DNA from: Rhodobium orientis
Lineage (GTDB): Bacteria > Pseudomonadota > Alphaproteobacteria > Rhizobiales > Rhodobiaceae
Reading direction: 5' to 3'
Assembly (NCBI RefSeq): GCF_003258835.1
Contig: NZ_NPEV01000013.1
Coordinates: 1 to 64,000, forward strand
DNA: 64,000 nt
The stretch's first letter is position 1. Each line of letters starts with the position of its first letter. Shown here one piece after another: positions 29,259 through 38,085 of this stretch. The translations under genes and the position numbers were made by a program. The notes beneath the pieces were generated by a model. It was not told the origin of the DNA and ran no database searches. It worked only from the letters and a program-made list of their open reading frames with translations.

Positions 29259-30449
29259 CTATTTCCCCGCCCGGAGCTTTTCCCGCGGAATGCGCTTGCC
29301 GTTGCGCTCGGTCGCGATCACCCGCTTGCCGTCGAAGGCAAGCGCCATCTGGCCCTGCTTCAGCGCCAGCGCCGTCTCGCCGAAGAGCTCGCGCCGCCAG
29401 CCCTTGAGGGCGGCAACGTCGGCGTCGTCGTCGGCGGCGATCTTTTCCAGGTCGTCGACCGTGGCGATGATCTTGGCGGCAACGCCGTTCGCCTCGCTGA
29501 CCAGCTTCAGGAGCACCTTCAGGAGATCGACGGCGGCGCTTGAGCCGTTCGGCGTCGCCTTGCCCTTGGGGATCGCCGGCAGGTCCTTGTCCGGGATCGC
29601 GTGCGCCGCCTTCACCGCCTCCAGGATGCCGCCGGCCGCGCGCGAGCGCTCAAAGCCGTTCGGCGTCGTCCGGAGTTGCCCGAGCGCCTGCGGCGTCGTC
29701 GGGTGCTGGGCGGCGATCTCGTAGATCGCATCGTCCTTGATGATGCGGTTGCGCGGCACGTCGCGCTTTTGAGCCTCAAGCTCGCGCCAGGCCGCGACCG
29801 CCTGCATGACGGCCAGGTCGCGCGGCTTGCGCACGCGCATCTTCAGCCGCTTCCAGGCGTCCTCCGGATGCACGTTGTATGTACCGACCGAGGTCAGCAC
29901 CTGCATTTCCTCGCGCACCCAGTCGGCCCGGTTCTGCTCTTCCAGATTGGCCTTCAGGAACTGGTAGACGTCGCGCAGATGGGTGACGTCGGCAAGCGCG
30001 TAGGTGAGCTGCTTTTCGCTGAGCGGGCGCCGGCTCCAGTCGGTGAAGCGGTGCGACTTGTCGATCCTGGCGCCGGTGATCTTGTTGACGAGCTGGTCGT
30101 AGCTGATCGAGTCGCCGAAGCCGCACACCATCGCCGCGACCTGGGTATCGAACACCGGATCCGGCAGGAAGCCGCCGAGATGGTGGATGATCTCGATGTC
30201 CTGGCGGGCGGCATGAAAGACCTTCATCACCGCATCGTTGCGCATCAGCTCGAAGAACGGTTCCAGGTCGAGATCGGGGGCAAGTGCGTCGACGAGGACG
30301 GCATGATCCGGACTCGCCATCTGGATGACGCACAGCTTGGGCCAGAAAGTGGTTTCGCGAAGGAATTCCGTGTCGACGGTGACGAAGTCGGATCGGGCGA
30401 GTTCGCGGCAGCTTTCCGCCAGTTTTTTTGTTGTAACGACGATGTCCAT
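29259..30449 (-). CDS. rnd: Ribonuclease D
   Basis: A DEDD-type 3'-5' exoribonuclease that trims tRNA precursors and other structured RNAs. Exo motifs are V-T-V-D-T-E-F-L-R-E near the N-terminus, F-H-A-A-R-Q-D-I-E, and Y-A-L-A-D-V-T-H-L. One HRDC domain follows (R-D-L-A-V-M-Q-A-V-A-A-W-R-E). From ATG 30449 it is 396 residues, normal for the family. No ribosome-binding site precedes this ATG, which lies next to a promoter-like sequence and may therefore be read from a leaderless mRNA. Confidence 0.93.
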   Translation of the reverse strand: MDIVVTTKKLAESCRELARSDFVTVDTEFLRETTFWPKLCVIQMASPDHAVLVDALAPDLDLEPFFELMRNDAVMKVFHAARQDIEIIHHLGGFLPDPVFDTQVAAMVCGFGDSISYDQLVNKITGARIDKSHRFTDWSRRPLSEKQLTYALADVTHLRDVYQFLKANLEEQNRADWVREEMQVLTSVGTYNVHPEDAWKRLKMRVRKPRDLAVMQAVAAWRELEAQKRDVPRNRIIKDDAIYEIAAQHPTTPQALGQLRTTPNGFERSRAAGGILEAVKAAHAIPDKDLPAIPKGKATPNGSSAAVDLLKVLLKLVSEANGVAAKIIATVDDLEKIAADDDADVAALKGWRRELFGETALALKQGQMALAFDGKRVIATERNGKRIPREKLRAGK

Positions 30450-30455
30450 AAGGTT

Positions 30456-30484
30456 GCTATAGCCCAGCCTGCGGCGCTTGTCTG
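30456..30484 (-). promoter_or_regulatory. Candidate promoter giving a leaderless rnd transcript
   Basis: On the minus strand CAGACA (30479-30484) and TATAGC (30456-30461) are 17 bp apart. The expected transcription start, six to seven bases after the -10, falls on or next to the A of the rnd ATG at 30449. No Shine-Dalgarno sequence is present. Leaderless mRNAs are common in alphaproteobacteria, but this assignment is by eye only. Confidence 0.35.
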
Positions 30485-30560
30485 CCACTCTGATTGAGTC
30501 ACGCAGCTATACGCCGCAGTTTTTGTCCGAATCGGCGCGCCCGCCGCGCCTGCAACCCGG

Positions 30561-31793
30561 TTAGTGGCGCCTGCGGGCGGCCCGGCGGGCAAGCCGGACC
30601 ATCGACGGCGATGTCCTGAGCAGCGAAACGAATCGCACGCGCCGCGATGCCGGCGAAGGCGGGGTCGATATCATCCGCATCAGGCCGACGGCGATCAGCG
30701 AGCCGTGCAGCACGCTGGTGTAGGTGAAGAACGCCGGTCCGCCGAAGCGCTCGATGATCGCGGACGCTGCCGCCGGGCCGACCGAAGCGCCGATCGAATA
30801 GAAGAAGGTGAGGCCGGCGGAGACGAGGATATAGTCGTCGAACGAGGCCCGGTCGTTGGCGTGGGCGACGGCCAGCGAATAGAGCGGCATGGCAAAGGCG
30901 CCGAAGAAGAAGGCGCCGGTATAGACGCGCAGCGGCGTATCGCCATCGACGACGGTCAAATATAGGCCGGCAACGGTAGCGCCGGCCGTGGCGACGAGGA
31001 TGGCCCAGCGCCGGTCGAAACGGTCCGAGGCCCAGCCGAACGGGTATTGCAGGACGCTGCCGCCGAAGATGCCGGCGGCCATGAAGAAGGCTATGCCGGA
31101 AAGGTCGAGGCCGATGTCGCGGGCATAGAGCGGGCCGACCAGGCGGAACGCGCCGTTGGTGAGCCCGATGGTGACGCAGACGCTGCAGGCGAGCGGCGAC
31201 AGCCGCCAGATCAGCGGCAGGTCGAAGCGAAAGGATTCCGGCGGCTTCGGCTGCGAGCGGTCGCCGAGCGAGACCGGCACCAGCGACAGCGCAAAGAGGA
31301 TCGCGGTGATGGCGAAGATCGCGAAGCCGGAAACGCCGGTGGCGCCGATCAGGAACTGGCTGCCGGTGACGACGAGCATGTCGATGATGCGGTAGACGGC
31401 CAAGAGCCTTGCCCGGCTGGCGTCGTCCGCGCGCTGGCTGAGCCAGCTCTCGATGACGGTGAAGAGCCCGGAAAAGCAGAACCCCATGATGAAGCGCACG
31501 ACCAGCCAGACCACCGGGTCCGGCGCCAGCACCAGCACCAGCGTGCCGGCGGCGGCGACTGCGGCAAGGGCGGAAAAGACGCGGATATGGCCGACGGCCT
31601 GGACCAAGCGTGGCGCGTAGATGCAGGCGGTGATGAAGCCGACGAAATAGGCCGTGCCGATGAGGCCGACGGAGGTCGTGCGGAACCCTTCCTCCACCGC
31701 GCGAAGGGCGATCAGCGTGCCCTGGATGCCGTTGCCCGCGAGCAGGATGGCGGCAGCGGTCAAGAGTGGGACGAGGGCGGAAAGGTTCTTCAT
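30561..31793 (-). CDS. MFS transporter (YcaD-like)
   Basis: A 410-residue major facilitator superfamily permease with about twelve hydrophobic helices. The hallmark loop between helices 2 and 3 is G-F-I-T-A-C-I-Y-A-P-R-L-V-Q-A-V-G; helix 5 carries the acidic R-F-I-M-G-F-C-F-S-G-L-F-T-V-I-E-S-W-L, typical of YcaD-type members. The C-terminus is very basic (ending R-R-A-A-R-R-R-H). Start ATG 31793; longer frames add non-membrane sequence. Substrate unknown. It is divergent from aspS across 285 bp in which I see no clear signal. Confidence 0.86.
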   Translation of the reverse strand: MKNLSALVPLLTAAAILLAGNGIQGTLIALRAVEEGFRTTSVGLIGTAYFVGFITACIYAPRLVQAVGHIRVFSALAAVAAAGTLVLVLAPDPVVWLVVRFIMGFCFSGLFTVIESWLSQRADDASRARLLAVYRIIDMLVVTGSQFLIGATGVSGFAIFAITAILFALSLVPVSLGDRSQPKPPESFRFDLPLIWRLSPLACSVCVTIGLTNGAFRLVGPLYARDIGLDLSGIAFFMAAGIFGGSVLQYPFGWASDRFDRRWAILVATAGATVAGLYLTVVDGDTPLRVYTGAFFFGAFAMPLYSLAVAHANDRASFDDYILVSAGLTFFYSIGASVGPAAASAIIERFGGPAFFTYTSVLHGSLIAVGLMRMISTPPSPASRRVRFVSLLRTSPSMVRLARRAARRRH

Positions 31794-32078
31794 CGAACGG
31801 GCCAGTGGACAGGAGTGCCGCGCCGATAACCTTCGCGGCGGCGCAAAGGGATAGCAAGCGACAACGGTGCTGCTCGGCAAAAGGCGACATATTTTCGTTA
31901 AAAGCATGGCCATGCCCGGCAATGCCGGCGCCCGGGCGCGCGACTTGACAAATCACATGGCCCATGCGCTTTTCGGCGCCGGTTTGCGGCCCTGTCGGCG
32001 CGCCTTGCCGGCCGGCCGTTTCGGCCAGTCGCGGCAACTGCGGCCTGGCCGCCTCAACAGCTGTTCCCGGGAAGACCC

Positions 32079-33869
32079 ATGCATCCCTATCGAAGCCATC
32101 ACTGTGGCCAATTGCGCCAGTCCGACGTCGGCGCCGCCGTCCGCCTTTCCGGCTGGGTCCATCGCGTGCGCGACCATGGCGGCCTGCTGTTCATCGACCT
32201 GCGCGACCATTACGGCCTGACCCAGGTCGTCGCCGATCCGGATTCGCCGGCCTTTTCGACGGCGGAAAAGGTCCGCTCCGAATGGGTCATCCGCATCGAC
32301 GGCAAGGTCAAGGCGCGCACCGACGAGACCATCAACGAAAAGCTGCCGACCGGCCATGTCGAGGTCTTCGCGAGCGACATCGAAGTACTGTCCGCCTCGC
32401 GCGAGCTGCCGCTGCCGGTCTTTGCCGAGCCGGAATATCCGGAAGACATCCGCCTGCGCTACCGGTTCCTGGACCTGCGCCGGGAAACGCTCCACGCCAA
32501 CATCATGAAGCGCAGCGCGATCATCTCCTCGATCCGCCGGCGCATGGTGGAGGACGGGTTCTTCGAGTTCCAGACGCCGATCCTGACGGCCTCCAGCCCG
32601 GAAGGCGCGCGCGACTTCCTGGTGCCCTCGCGCATCCATCCGGGCAAGTTCTACGCCCTGCCGCAGGCGCCGCAGCAGTTCAAGCAGCTCACCATGGTCG
32701 CCGGCTTCGACCGCTATTTCCAGATCGCGCCGTGCTTTCGCGACGAGGACGCCCGCGCCGACCGCTCGCCGGGCGAGTTCTACCAGCTCGACGTGGAGAT
32801 GAGCTTCGTCACCCAGGACGACGTCTTCAATGCCGTCGAGCCCGTGCTGCGCGGCGTCTTCGAGGAGTTCGCCGACGGCAAGAAGGTGACCCAGAATTTC
32901 CCGCGCATCCCCTATGCGGAGTCCATGCGCAAATACGGCGTCGACAAGCCGGACCTGCGCAACCCCATCGTCATGGAATCGGTGACGGAGCATTTCCGCG
33001 GCTCCGGCTTCAAGATCTTCGCCAAGATGATCGAGGCCGACGAGAAGGTCGAGGTCTGGGCGATCCCGGCGCCGGGCGGCGGCAGCCGCGCCTTCTGCGA
33101 CCGCATGAATTCGTGGGCGCAGGGCGAGGGCCAGCCGGGCCTTGGCTACATCTTCTTCCGCGACGGCGAGGGCGCCGGACCGATCGCCAAGAACATCGGG
33201 CCTGAGCGCACCGAGGCGGTCCGTACCCAGCTCGGCCTGAAGGACGGCGATGCCGTCTTCTTCGTCGCCGGCGTGCCGGCCAAGTTCGCGTCGTTCGCCG
33301 GTGCCGCCCGCCAGAAGGCCGGCTTCGACCTGAAGCTGATCGACGAGGACCGCTTCGAATTCTGCTGGATCGTCGACTTCCCGATGTTCGAGTGGAACGA
33401 GGAGGAGAAGAAGATCGACTTCTCGCACAACCCCTTCTCCATGCCCCAGGGCGGCGAGGAGGTGCTGGACGCGGTGATCGCCGGCACCACCAATGCCGAG
33501 GACGTGCTCGCCTACCAGTACGACATCGTCTGCAACGGCATCGAGCTGTCGTCCGGTGCGATCCGGAACCATCTGCCGGCGATCATGAAGAAGGCGTTCT
33601 CCATTGCCGGCTACGACGAGGCGGTGCTGGAGGAAAAGTTCGGCGGCATGATGCGGGCGCTGGAATACGGCGCCCCGCCGCATGGCGGCATCGCGCCGGG
33701 CATCGACCGCATCGTCATGCTTTTGTGCGGCGAGGAGAACCTGCGCGAAGTCGTCATGTTCCCGATGAACCAGCAGGCCGAGGACCTGATGATGGGCGCA
33801 CCGTCGTCGGTCTCGCCGCGCCAGCTTCGCGAGCTGCACATCCGGCTCAACCTGCCGGACGAGAAATAG
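32079..33869 (+). CDS. aspS: Aspartyl-tRNA synthetase, probably non-discriminating
   Basis: Class II synthetase charging tRNA(Asp). The anticodon-binding OB fold is followed by motif 2 ([10 protein letters not shown]) with the bacterial GAD insertion domain, then motif 3 ([13 protein letters not shown]). Length is 596 residues, typical of bacterial type. In the anticodon domain the sequence [11 protein letters not shown] has His at position 33, where tRNA(Asp)-specific enzymes usually have Leu. In characterised AspRS that His marks non-discriminating enzymes that also charge tRNA(Asn) for later amidation by GatCAB. Confidence 0.95.
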   Translation: MHPYRSHHCGQLRQSDVGAAVRLSGWVHRVRDHGGLLFIDLRDHYGLTQVVADPDSPAFSTAEKVRSEWVIRIDGKVKARTDETINEKLPTGHVEVFASDIEVLSASRELPLPVFAEPEYPEDIRLRYRFLDLRRETLHANIMKRSAIISSIRRRMVEDGFFEFQTPILTASSPEGARDFLVPSRIHPGKFYALPQAPQQFKQLTMVAGFDRYFQIAPCFRDEDARADRSPGEFYQLDVEMSFVTQDDVFNAVEPVLRGVFEEFADGKKVTQNFPRIPYAESMRKYGVDKPDLRNPIVMESVTEHFRGSGFKIFAKMIEADEKVEVWAIPAPGGGSRAFCDRMNSWAQGEGQPGLGYIFFRDGEGAGPIAKNIGPERTEAVRTQLGLKDGDAVFFVAGVPAKFASFAGAARQKAGFDLKLIDEDRFEFCWIVDFPMFEWNEEEKKIDFSHNPFSMPQGGEEVLDAVIAGTTNAEDVLAYQYDIVCNGIELSSGAIRNHLPAIMKKAFSIAGYDEAVLEEKFGGMMRALEYGAPPHGGIAPGIDRIVMLLCGEENLREVVMFPMNQQAEDLMMGAPSSVSPRQLRELHIRLNLPDEK

Positions 33870-33880
33870 CCGAAGAAACG

Positions 33881-33915
33881 AAAACCCGGCGCCGACTGGC
33901 GCCGGGTTTTTGTTG
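33881..33915 (+). terminator. Bidirectional-looking terminator after aspS
   Basis: A 13-bp stem (AAAACCCGGCGCC with GGCGCCGGGTTTT, 33881-33910), a GACT loop, then a further TGTTG. The A and T tracts in the stem allow termination in both directions. It lies between convergent aspS and the secreted-protein gene. Confidence 0.85.
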
Positions 33916-33921
33916 CTTCCC

Positions 33922-35976
33922 CTAGTTGCCCGTCGAAACGCCGACGCCGAGGAGCTTGACCAGCGCTCCCGGGGCCATCGCCGCCATGCCGAGGATCTGG
34001 CTCGCCGGCACCGGCTGGTCCGGCTTTGCGACGACGGTGAGCGTGCGCGGATCGTTGAGGAAGTCGGTCGCGGCCGCAATCACCTCTTCCGAAAACGCCG
34101 GGTTCTGAAGCATCGCAAGCTTCTGGCCCAGTTCGGCGATGATCCTGTCGCGGGCCTCGACCGGGCTGATGCCCTGTTCCTCGGCGAAGTTGGCAAGGGC
34201 GGTCTGCACCATCCGCTCGTTCTGCAATTCGAAGCGGATCGCGCTAACCGAAAGGGTCGCCATCGCCGCCTGGGCTTTTTCGGGGTCCTCGAAGACGAAG
34301 CGCGGCACGCCGCCGATGGTGGCGTCGATGCGCACGCTGGCGATACCGTCCATGTCCAGGATGATCGGCCCGACGATGAGGTCCTTGCTCGCCTCGTCCC
34401 AGCGCAGGCGGAAGTCGCCGTTGCTGCGGATGTGGTCGAGCCCCATGGAGCGCAGCAGCTCCTGCGTTTGCGGCTCGTCGCGGAAGGCGGCAACCGGCAG
34501 CACGAAATTGACGATCTGCTCGCGCCAGTCCGTCGGGATCGGCGCGATATGGTCGCGCATTTCCGTCTTGTAGCGCTCAAGCGACACCGACATGCCGTCG
34601 GGACCGTCCAAGGAAAAGTCCTCGATTCCGGCGGTGCTCAGCATCGGGATCACATCGAGGATGGCGCGGGCCGGCGGGTTGCCCTTGTCGCCGATTGCGA
34701 CCAGGTGCTGGATTGCGGCGGCGCGCGGGAAGACGAGGCCCTCCAGATAGCTCTTCTTCATGGCCATCCGGCCTTGGGCACCGGCGTCCAGTTCTGCCCG
34801 TTCGACGGCGAATTCTTCGAGCCCGTCGGGCGTCAGGCCGCGCAGCGCGATGCGCTCCACGCCCCCCGACACCTGGCCGGGGGCATTGAGGCGGATGTCG
34901 TCGATCGACATGCGGTCGATGCCGATCGAGCCGAGCACCGCAAAGCCGAAGGCCGCCGCTTCCTCCTCGTTCGGCTCCTCGCCGCGCACGGCGCGGTCGA
35001 AAAAGGCGAACGGCGATTCCGCCGGCTGGCGCATCTTGATGCCGTAGAAGGCCTGACGCGAGATGCGGAAGGTCACGTCGTCGCCGACCGTGACGACCGT
35101 GTCGGCGACGGTGGACTCGTCGAGAACGGTCTTCAGGTCCGGATCGGTCTCGCCGAAGAGGTAGTTCTCCGGATCGAGCAGGTCGATCGGCGTCTTGAGG
35201 TTCTGACCACGATAGGTGATTGCGCCGGTCTCGATGCGCATCTCCTTCGGCGGCTCAAGGTCGAAGCCGGGCGTGTCGTGGGGTTGCGCACTGGTGGGCC
35301 TGGGCAGGGTGGTCACGGACACCATGCGTCCGATGCGGGCATAGGCGATCCGGCCGTCCTTCATGCCGGAGCTCTCGATATCCTCGTAGGTCGTCACCTG
35401 CGGAGCCATATCGGGCTGTTGCTGGGTGACCGTCAGCTTGGCGGCGACGGACCGGCCGTATTCGAACCGGCTGACCCAGCGCAGATACGGGAAATAGCTG
35501 GAAACGGGCCGGTTGCTGTCGACCTGCACGCTCGGCATGTAGGGCCAGAAAAGGTCCTCGGCATCGGCGCCGGTCAGCGTACTGGTGGCGTGCGCCAGCT
35601 TGTCGCCGACGCCGAAACGGAAGCTCATCCGGGTGCCGTCGGCATAGTGCCAGGCGTCCATCCTGAACCCGTCCTCGACCTCGCGCAGGTTCCGGATCTC
35701 CACCGACGGCGCCTCGATGTCGATATCGAAGGTCGCTCCGCCCTTGCCGAACGGCAGCGACACCGGCCAGGAAATGACGATGTCCGGAACGGTGACGAGA
35801 CCGCTGCCCGGATCGTAGTCGATGGGCCCGTGATCGGCGGTCTTGGCCCCGGCGATGCGCGCCTCGGAGAAGAAATCCTCGACGATGCCGATCGGATCGG
35901 CTGCGGCGGCAATCGGCCAGGAAAGCGCGGCGACGGCGACAAGGCCGGTCGACAAACGGCGCGCGGTGCGGGTCAT
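33922..35976 (-). CDS. Large secreted protein of unknown function, paralogue A
   Basis: A 684-residue exported protein. The signal peptide ends near A-A-A-D-P. The rest alternates short beta-strand-like segments, reminiscent of repetitive beta proteins (DUF945- or AsmA-like), but I cannot assign a family. No catalytic motif, lipobox or membrane anchor is visible. The C-terminal region of about 150 residues (from I-R-F-E-L-Q-N-E-R) aligns by eye with the C-terminus of the upstream gene at 36109-37275: both have R-F with acidic residues, a helix ending L-Q-N, then E-E/Q-V-A, A-K-P-x-Q-P-V and Q-I-F/L-G. ATG 35976 follows GGGGAGG. Transcribed after paralogue B, with 132 bp between. Confidence 0.8.
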   Translation of the reverse strand: MTRTARRLSTGLVAVAALSWPIAAAADPIGIVEDFFSEARIAGAKTADHGPIDYDPGSGLVTVPDIVISWPVSLPFGKGGATFDIDIEAPSVEIRNLREVEDGFRMDAWHYADGTRMSFRFGVGDKLAHATSTLTGADAEDLFWPYMPSVQVDSNRPVSSYFPYLRWVSRFEYGRSVAAKLTVTQQQPDMAPQVTTYEDIESSGMKDGRIAYARIGRMVSVTTLPRPTSAQPHDTPGFDLEPPKEMRIETGAITYRGQNLKTPIDLLDPENYLFGETDPDLKTVLDESTVADTVVTVGDDVTFRISRQAFYGIKMRQPAESPFAFFDRAVRGEEPNEEEAAAFGFAVLGSIGIDRMSIDDIRLNAPGQVSGGVERIALRGLTPDGLEEFAVERAELDAGAQGRMAMKKSYLEGLVFPRAAAIQHLVAIGDKGNPPARAILDVIPMLSTAGIEDFSLDGPDGMSVSLERYKTEMRDHIAPIPTDWREQIVNFVLPVAAFRDEPQTQELLRSMGLDHIRSNGDFRLRWDEASKDLIVGPIILDMDGIASVRIDATIGGVPRFVFEDPEKAQAAMATLSVSAIRFELQNERMVQTALANFAEEQGISPVEARDRIIAELGQKLAMLQNPAFSEEVIAAATDFLNDPRTLTVVAKPDQPVPASQILGMAAMAPGALVKLLGVGVSTGN

Positions 35977-36059
35977 TGAACAATCCTCCCCAGGAAGAGG
36001 TCAAGGAGGCGCCGGCTCGATCTTCGGGTTGCCGCGTCCTCCGGGTCGTGGCGGCGGGC

Positions 36060-36089
36060 GGAGGCGCCGGGGTCGTGACCGGCGCCTCC
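36060..36089. repeat. Perfect GC-rich hairpin between the secreted paralogues
   Basis: GGAGGCGCCGG at 36060-36070 and CCGGCGCCTCC at 36079-36089 form an 11-bp perfect stem with an 8-base loop. The only T-rich flank lies on the plus-strand side, whereas both neighbours are on the minus strand, so it does not look like an ordinary terminator for them. It could attenuate or stabilise the mRNA between paralogues B and A. Confidence 0.6.
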
Positions 36090-36108
36090 GTCTCTGTTCG
36101 TTTTGGCC

Positions 36109-37275
36109 TTACGGGTTGCTGACCTCAACGGCGAGCACCGACGGCAGCGCCTGCGGCGCCATCATCAGCCCGAAGATCTGCGCAAAGGTGACCGGCTGGG
36201 GCGGCTTTGCCTCGATCAGGATCGAGCCCTGCTGGCGCAGGAAGGTGCCGGCCGCCGAAGCGACCTGTTCCTCGAATTGCTTGTTCTGCAGGAAGCGCAG
36301 CATCATCGGCAGGCCGGCGGCCAGTTGCTCGGCCACCTCGTCGGCGCTGGCGCCGCCCATTTCCTTGCCCTGTGCCGCAAGCGCCCGCTTGGTGACGCTG
36401 TCGTCGTCGAAGCGGATCGCGAGGTTCTGCACCGAGACGGCCTGCAGGGCACCCATCTGCTGCTGGGCGTTGCCGCCGGAATTGAGCTGCGCCAGGACCG
36501 CCGGTGTCAGGCCGCCGAAGCCGCCGGTGATCGTCAGCGTGCCGACATCCGTGCCGGAAACCTTGATCTCCTTGATCGTCGCTTCGCCGGAACCAGGGTC
36601 ATAGGCGCCGGCGGAACTGAACGAGAAGGTGACGGTATCGTAGCCGAAGCGGTCGAAGGCCTTCTTGCCTTCCTCGTCGAGGGCATCCTTGGAAACGACG
36701 ATGTCGCTAACCTTCATGGAGCCGGAGGACGGGACGCCGTCGATCTCCTCGCCGACCTCGACCTCGATCGCCCCGACCGGGATGGTGACGCCGTTCTCGG
36801 TCGTGAACTTGGCATCCGCCAGGAGGACGCGATCGAAGCTCGGGTTCGGTTCTTCGTCACCGGCGGCCTTCACCGCCTCGGCGCTGGGTATGACGGCGCC
36901 TTCGGTAATTCCGTTGGCAATCGTCAGCTTGGAGCCGTCGTCCTTGCTGAGGGCGACGTCGTCCATGGCGATCGACTCGGCCTTGACGCTGCCGTCCTCG
37001 ACGGTCGCGTCCTTGATGACCAGGCTGCCTATGCTCACCTCTTGCTTGCTGCCGGCCTTGTTGCTGGTGACCTTCAGATCGCTGATCTCGGTCTGGCTCT
37101 CGTCGCCGGAAACGCTGCCGGCTTCGATGCTCTTGGCGCCGCCGGCTTCAAGCGACGCGAACAGCGCGTCCGCGACGGGATTGCCGGTGGGCTCGAAGCC
37201 ATAGCTCGCCGGGGCGCCGACCACCAGGGCGACGAAGGCGAGGGCCGCTACGCCCGGTGATTTGAAAAACGTCAT
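36109..37275 (-). CDS. Secreted protein of unknown function, paralogue B
   Basis: A 388-residue exported protein with a signal peptide (F-K-S-P-G-V-A-A-L-A-F-V-A-L-V-V onward, ending S-Y-G-F). The mature part is rich in Gly, Ser, Asp and Val and looks all-beta (K-V-S-D-I-V-V, G-S-L-V-I-K-D-A-T-V), with a helical C-terminal module shared with paralogue A (N-L-A-I-R-F-D-D-D-S, F-L-Q-N-K-Q-F-E-E-Q-V-A, A-K-P-P-Q-P-V-T-F-A-Q-I-F-G). Start ATG 37275 has GGAGA seven bases upstream. It is the first gene of a two-gene unit, divergent from speD. Function unknown. Confidence 0.8.
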   Translation of the reverse strand: MTFFKSPGVAALAFVALVVGAPASYGFEPTGNPVADALFASLEAGGAKSIEAGSVSGDESQTEISDLKVTSNKAGSKQEVSIGSLVIKDATVEDGSVKAESIAMDDVALSKDDGSKLTIANGITEGAVIPSAEAVKAAGDEEPNPSFDRVLLADAKFTTENGVTIPVGAIEVEVGEEIDGVPSSGSMKVSDIVVSKDALDEEGKKAFDRFGYDTVTFSFSSAGAYDPGSGEATIKEIKVSGTDVGTLTITGGFGGLTPAVLAQLNSGGNAQQQMGALQAVSVQNLAIRFDDDSVTKRALAAQGKEMGGASADEVAEQLAAGLPMMLRFLQNKQFEEQVASAAGTFLRQQGSILIEAKPPQPVTFAQIFGLMMAPQALPSVLAVEVSNP

Positions 37276-37494
37276 GTGGTTTCTCCGATAAAGGCGACCC
37301 CCGTGCCCCTTTTCCGGTCGCGCGCGATCTCCAAACGGTGCGTCGTCGGCCGGCGGCGGACAGTGTGCGTGACCGGGCCGGGCACGGCAACCCGTTCCGC
37401 CCAACTTCGTAAGTATTTTTCTTTAGAAGGCTTCACGGCTTTGCGAGCGGCGAAAAATACTTGACGAATCCGCACGTTTTGCAGGGTTCACATG

Positions 37495-37523
37495 TTGAAT
37501 GTGACGGCCAATCAGCCTATATC
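37495..37523 (+). promoter_or_regulatory. Candidate promoter for speD-speE
   Basis: TTGAAT (37495-37500) and TATATC (37518-37523) with an exact 17-bp spacer, about 55 bp before the speD ATG. Both hexamers match consensus at four of six positions. The intervening leader ends in AGGAGGA, a near-perfect ribosome site. Confidence 0.45.
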
Positions 37524-37578
37524 CGCGGCTCTCCGGAAAACATCCCGGGTACATCTACTGGCAGGTCAGGAGGACGCG

Positions 37579-38085
37579 ATGTCAAACGCCGCCCTCTTCC
37601 CGCTGGGGATGGACTTGGACGCTCCAAGCATCGCCCAAAAGGAAGATCACGACACCCACCCCAAAGGCGTTGCGCCCGAGGAGCAATTCAATCCGCACGG
37701 GCAAGGGCTCGACCGGAAAGACCACTTCATCGAGAAGAACGGCATTCGCTGCGCCGGCTCGCACCTGATCATCGACGTTCACGGTGCCGAGCACCTCGAC
37801 GATTGCGGGCATATCGAAAAGACCCTGGTCGAGTGCGTCGAGGCCGCCGGCGCGACGCTGCTGCACATCCATCTGCATCGCTTCGAGCCGAACGGCGTCT
37901 CCGGCGTTGCCGTCCTCGCCGAAAGCCATATCTCGGTCCATTCCTGGCCGGAGAATGGCTATGCGGCGTTCGACGTCTTCATGTGCGGCGATGCCATGCC
38001 GGAGCGCTGCGTGGAGGTCATCCGGTCCGCCTTCAAGCCGGACCGTATCGTCGTCAGCGAAATCCTGAGGGGGCGGGGGGCTTGA
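37579..38085 (+). CDS. speD: S-adenosylmethionine decarboxylase proenzyme
   Basis: Makes decarboxylated SAM, the aminopropyl donor for spermidine. It is made as a proenzyme that cuts itself at Glu115-Ser116 in L-A-E-S-H-I-S-V-H-S-W-P-E, producing a pyruvoyl group on the Ser. The later F-M-C-G carries the conserved catalytic Cys. At 168 residues it is longer than typical class 1B enzymes (120-130) because of an N-terminal extension of about 45 polar, His/Asp/Gln-rich residues. ATG 37579 follows AGGAGGA. Coupled to speE by a TTGA overlap. Confidence 0.94.
   Translation: MSNAALFPLGMDLDAPSIAQKEDHDTHPKGVAPEEQFNPHGQGLDRKDHFIEKNGIRCAGSHLIIDVHGAEHLDDCGHIEKTLVECVEAAGATLLHIHLHRFEPNGVSGVAVLAESHISVHSWPENGYAAFDVFMCGDAMPERCVEVIRSAFKPDRIVVSEILRGRGA

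Noticed and set aside
36060-36089. Terminator for paralogue B
   Set aside because: The stem is strong but on the coding (minus) strand it is followed by G/C-rich sequence, not a T-run.
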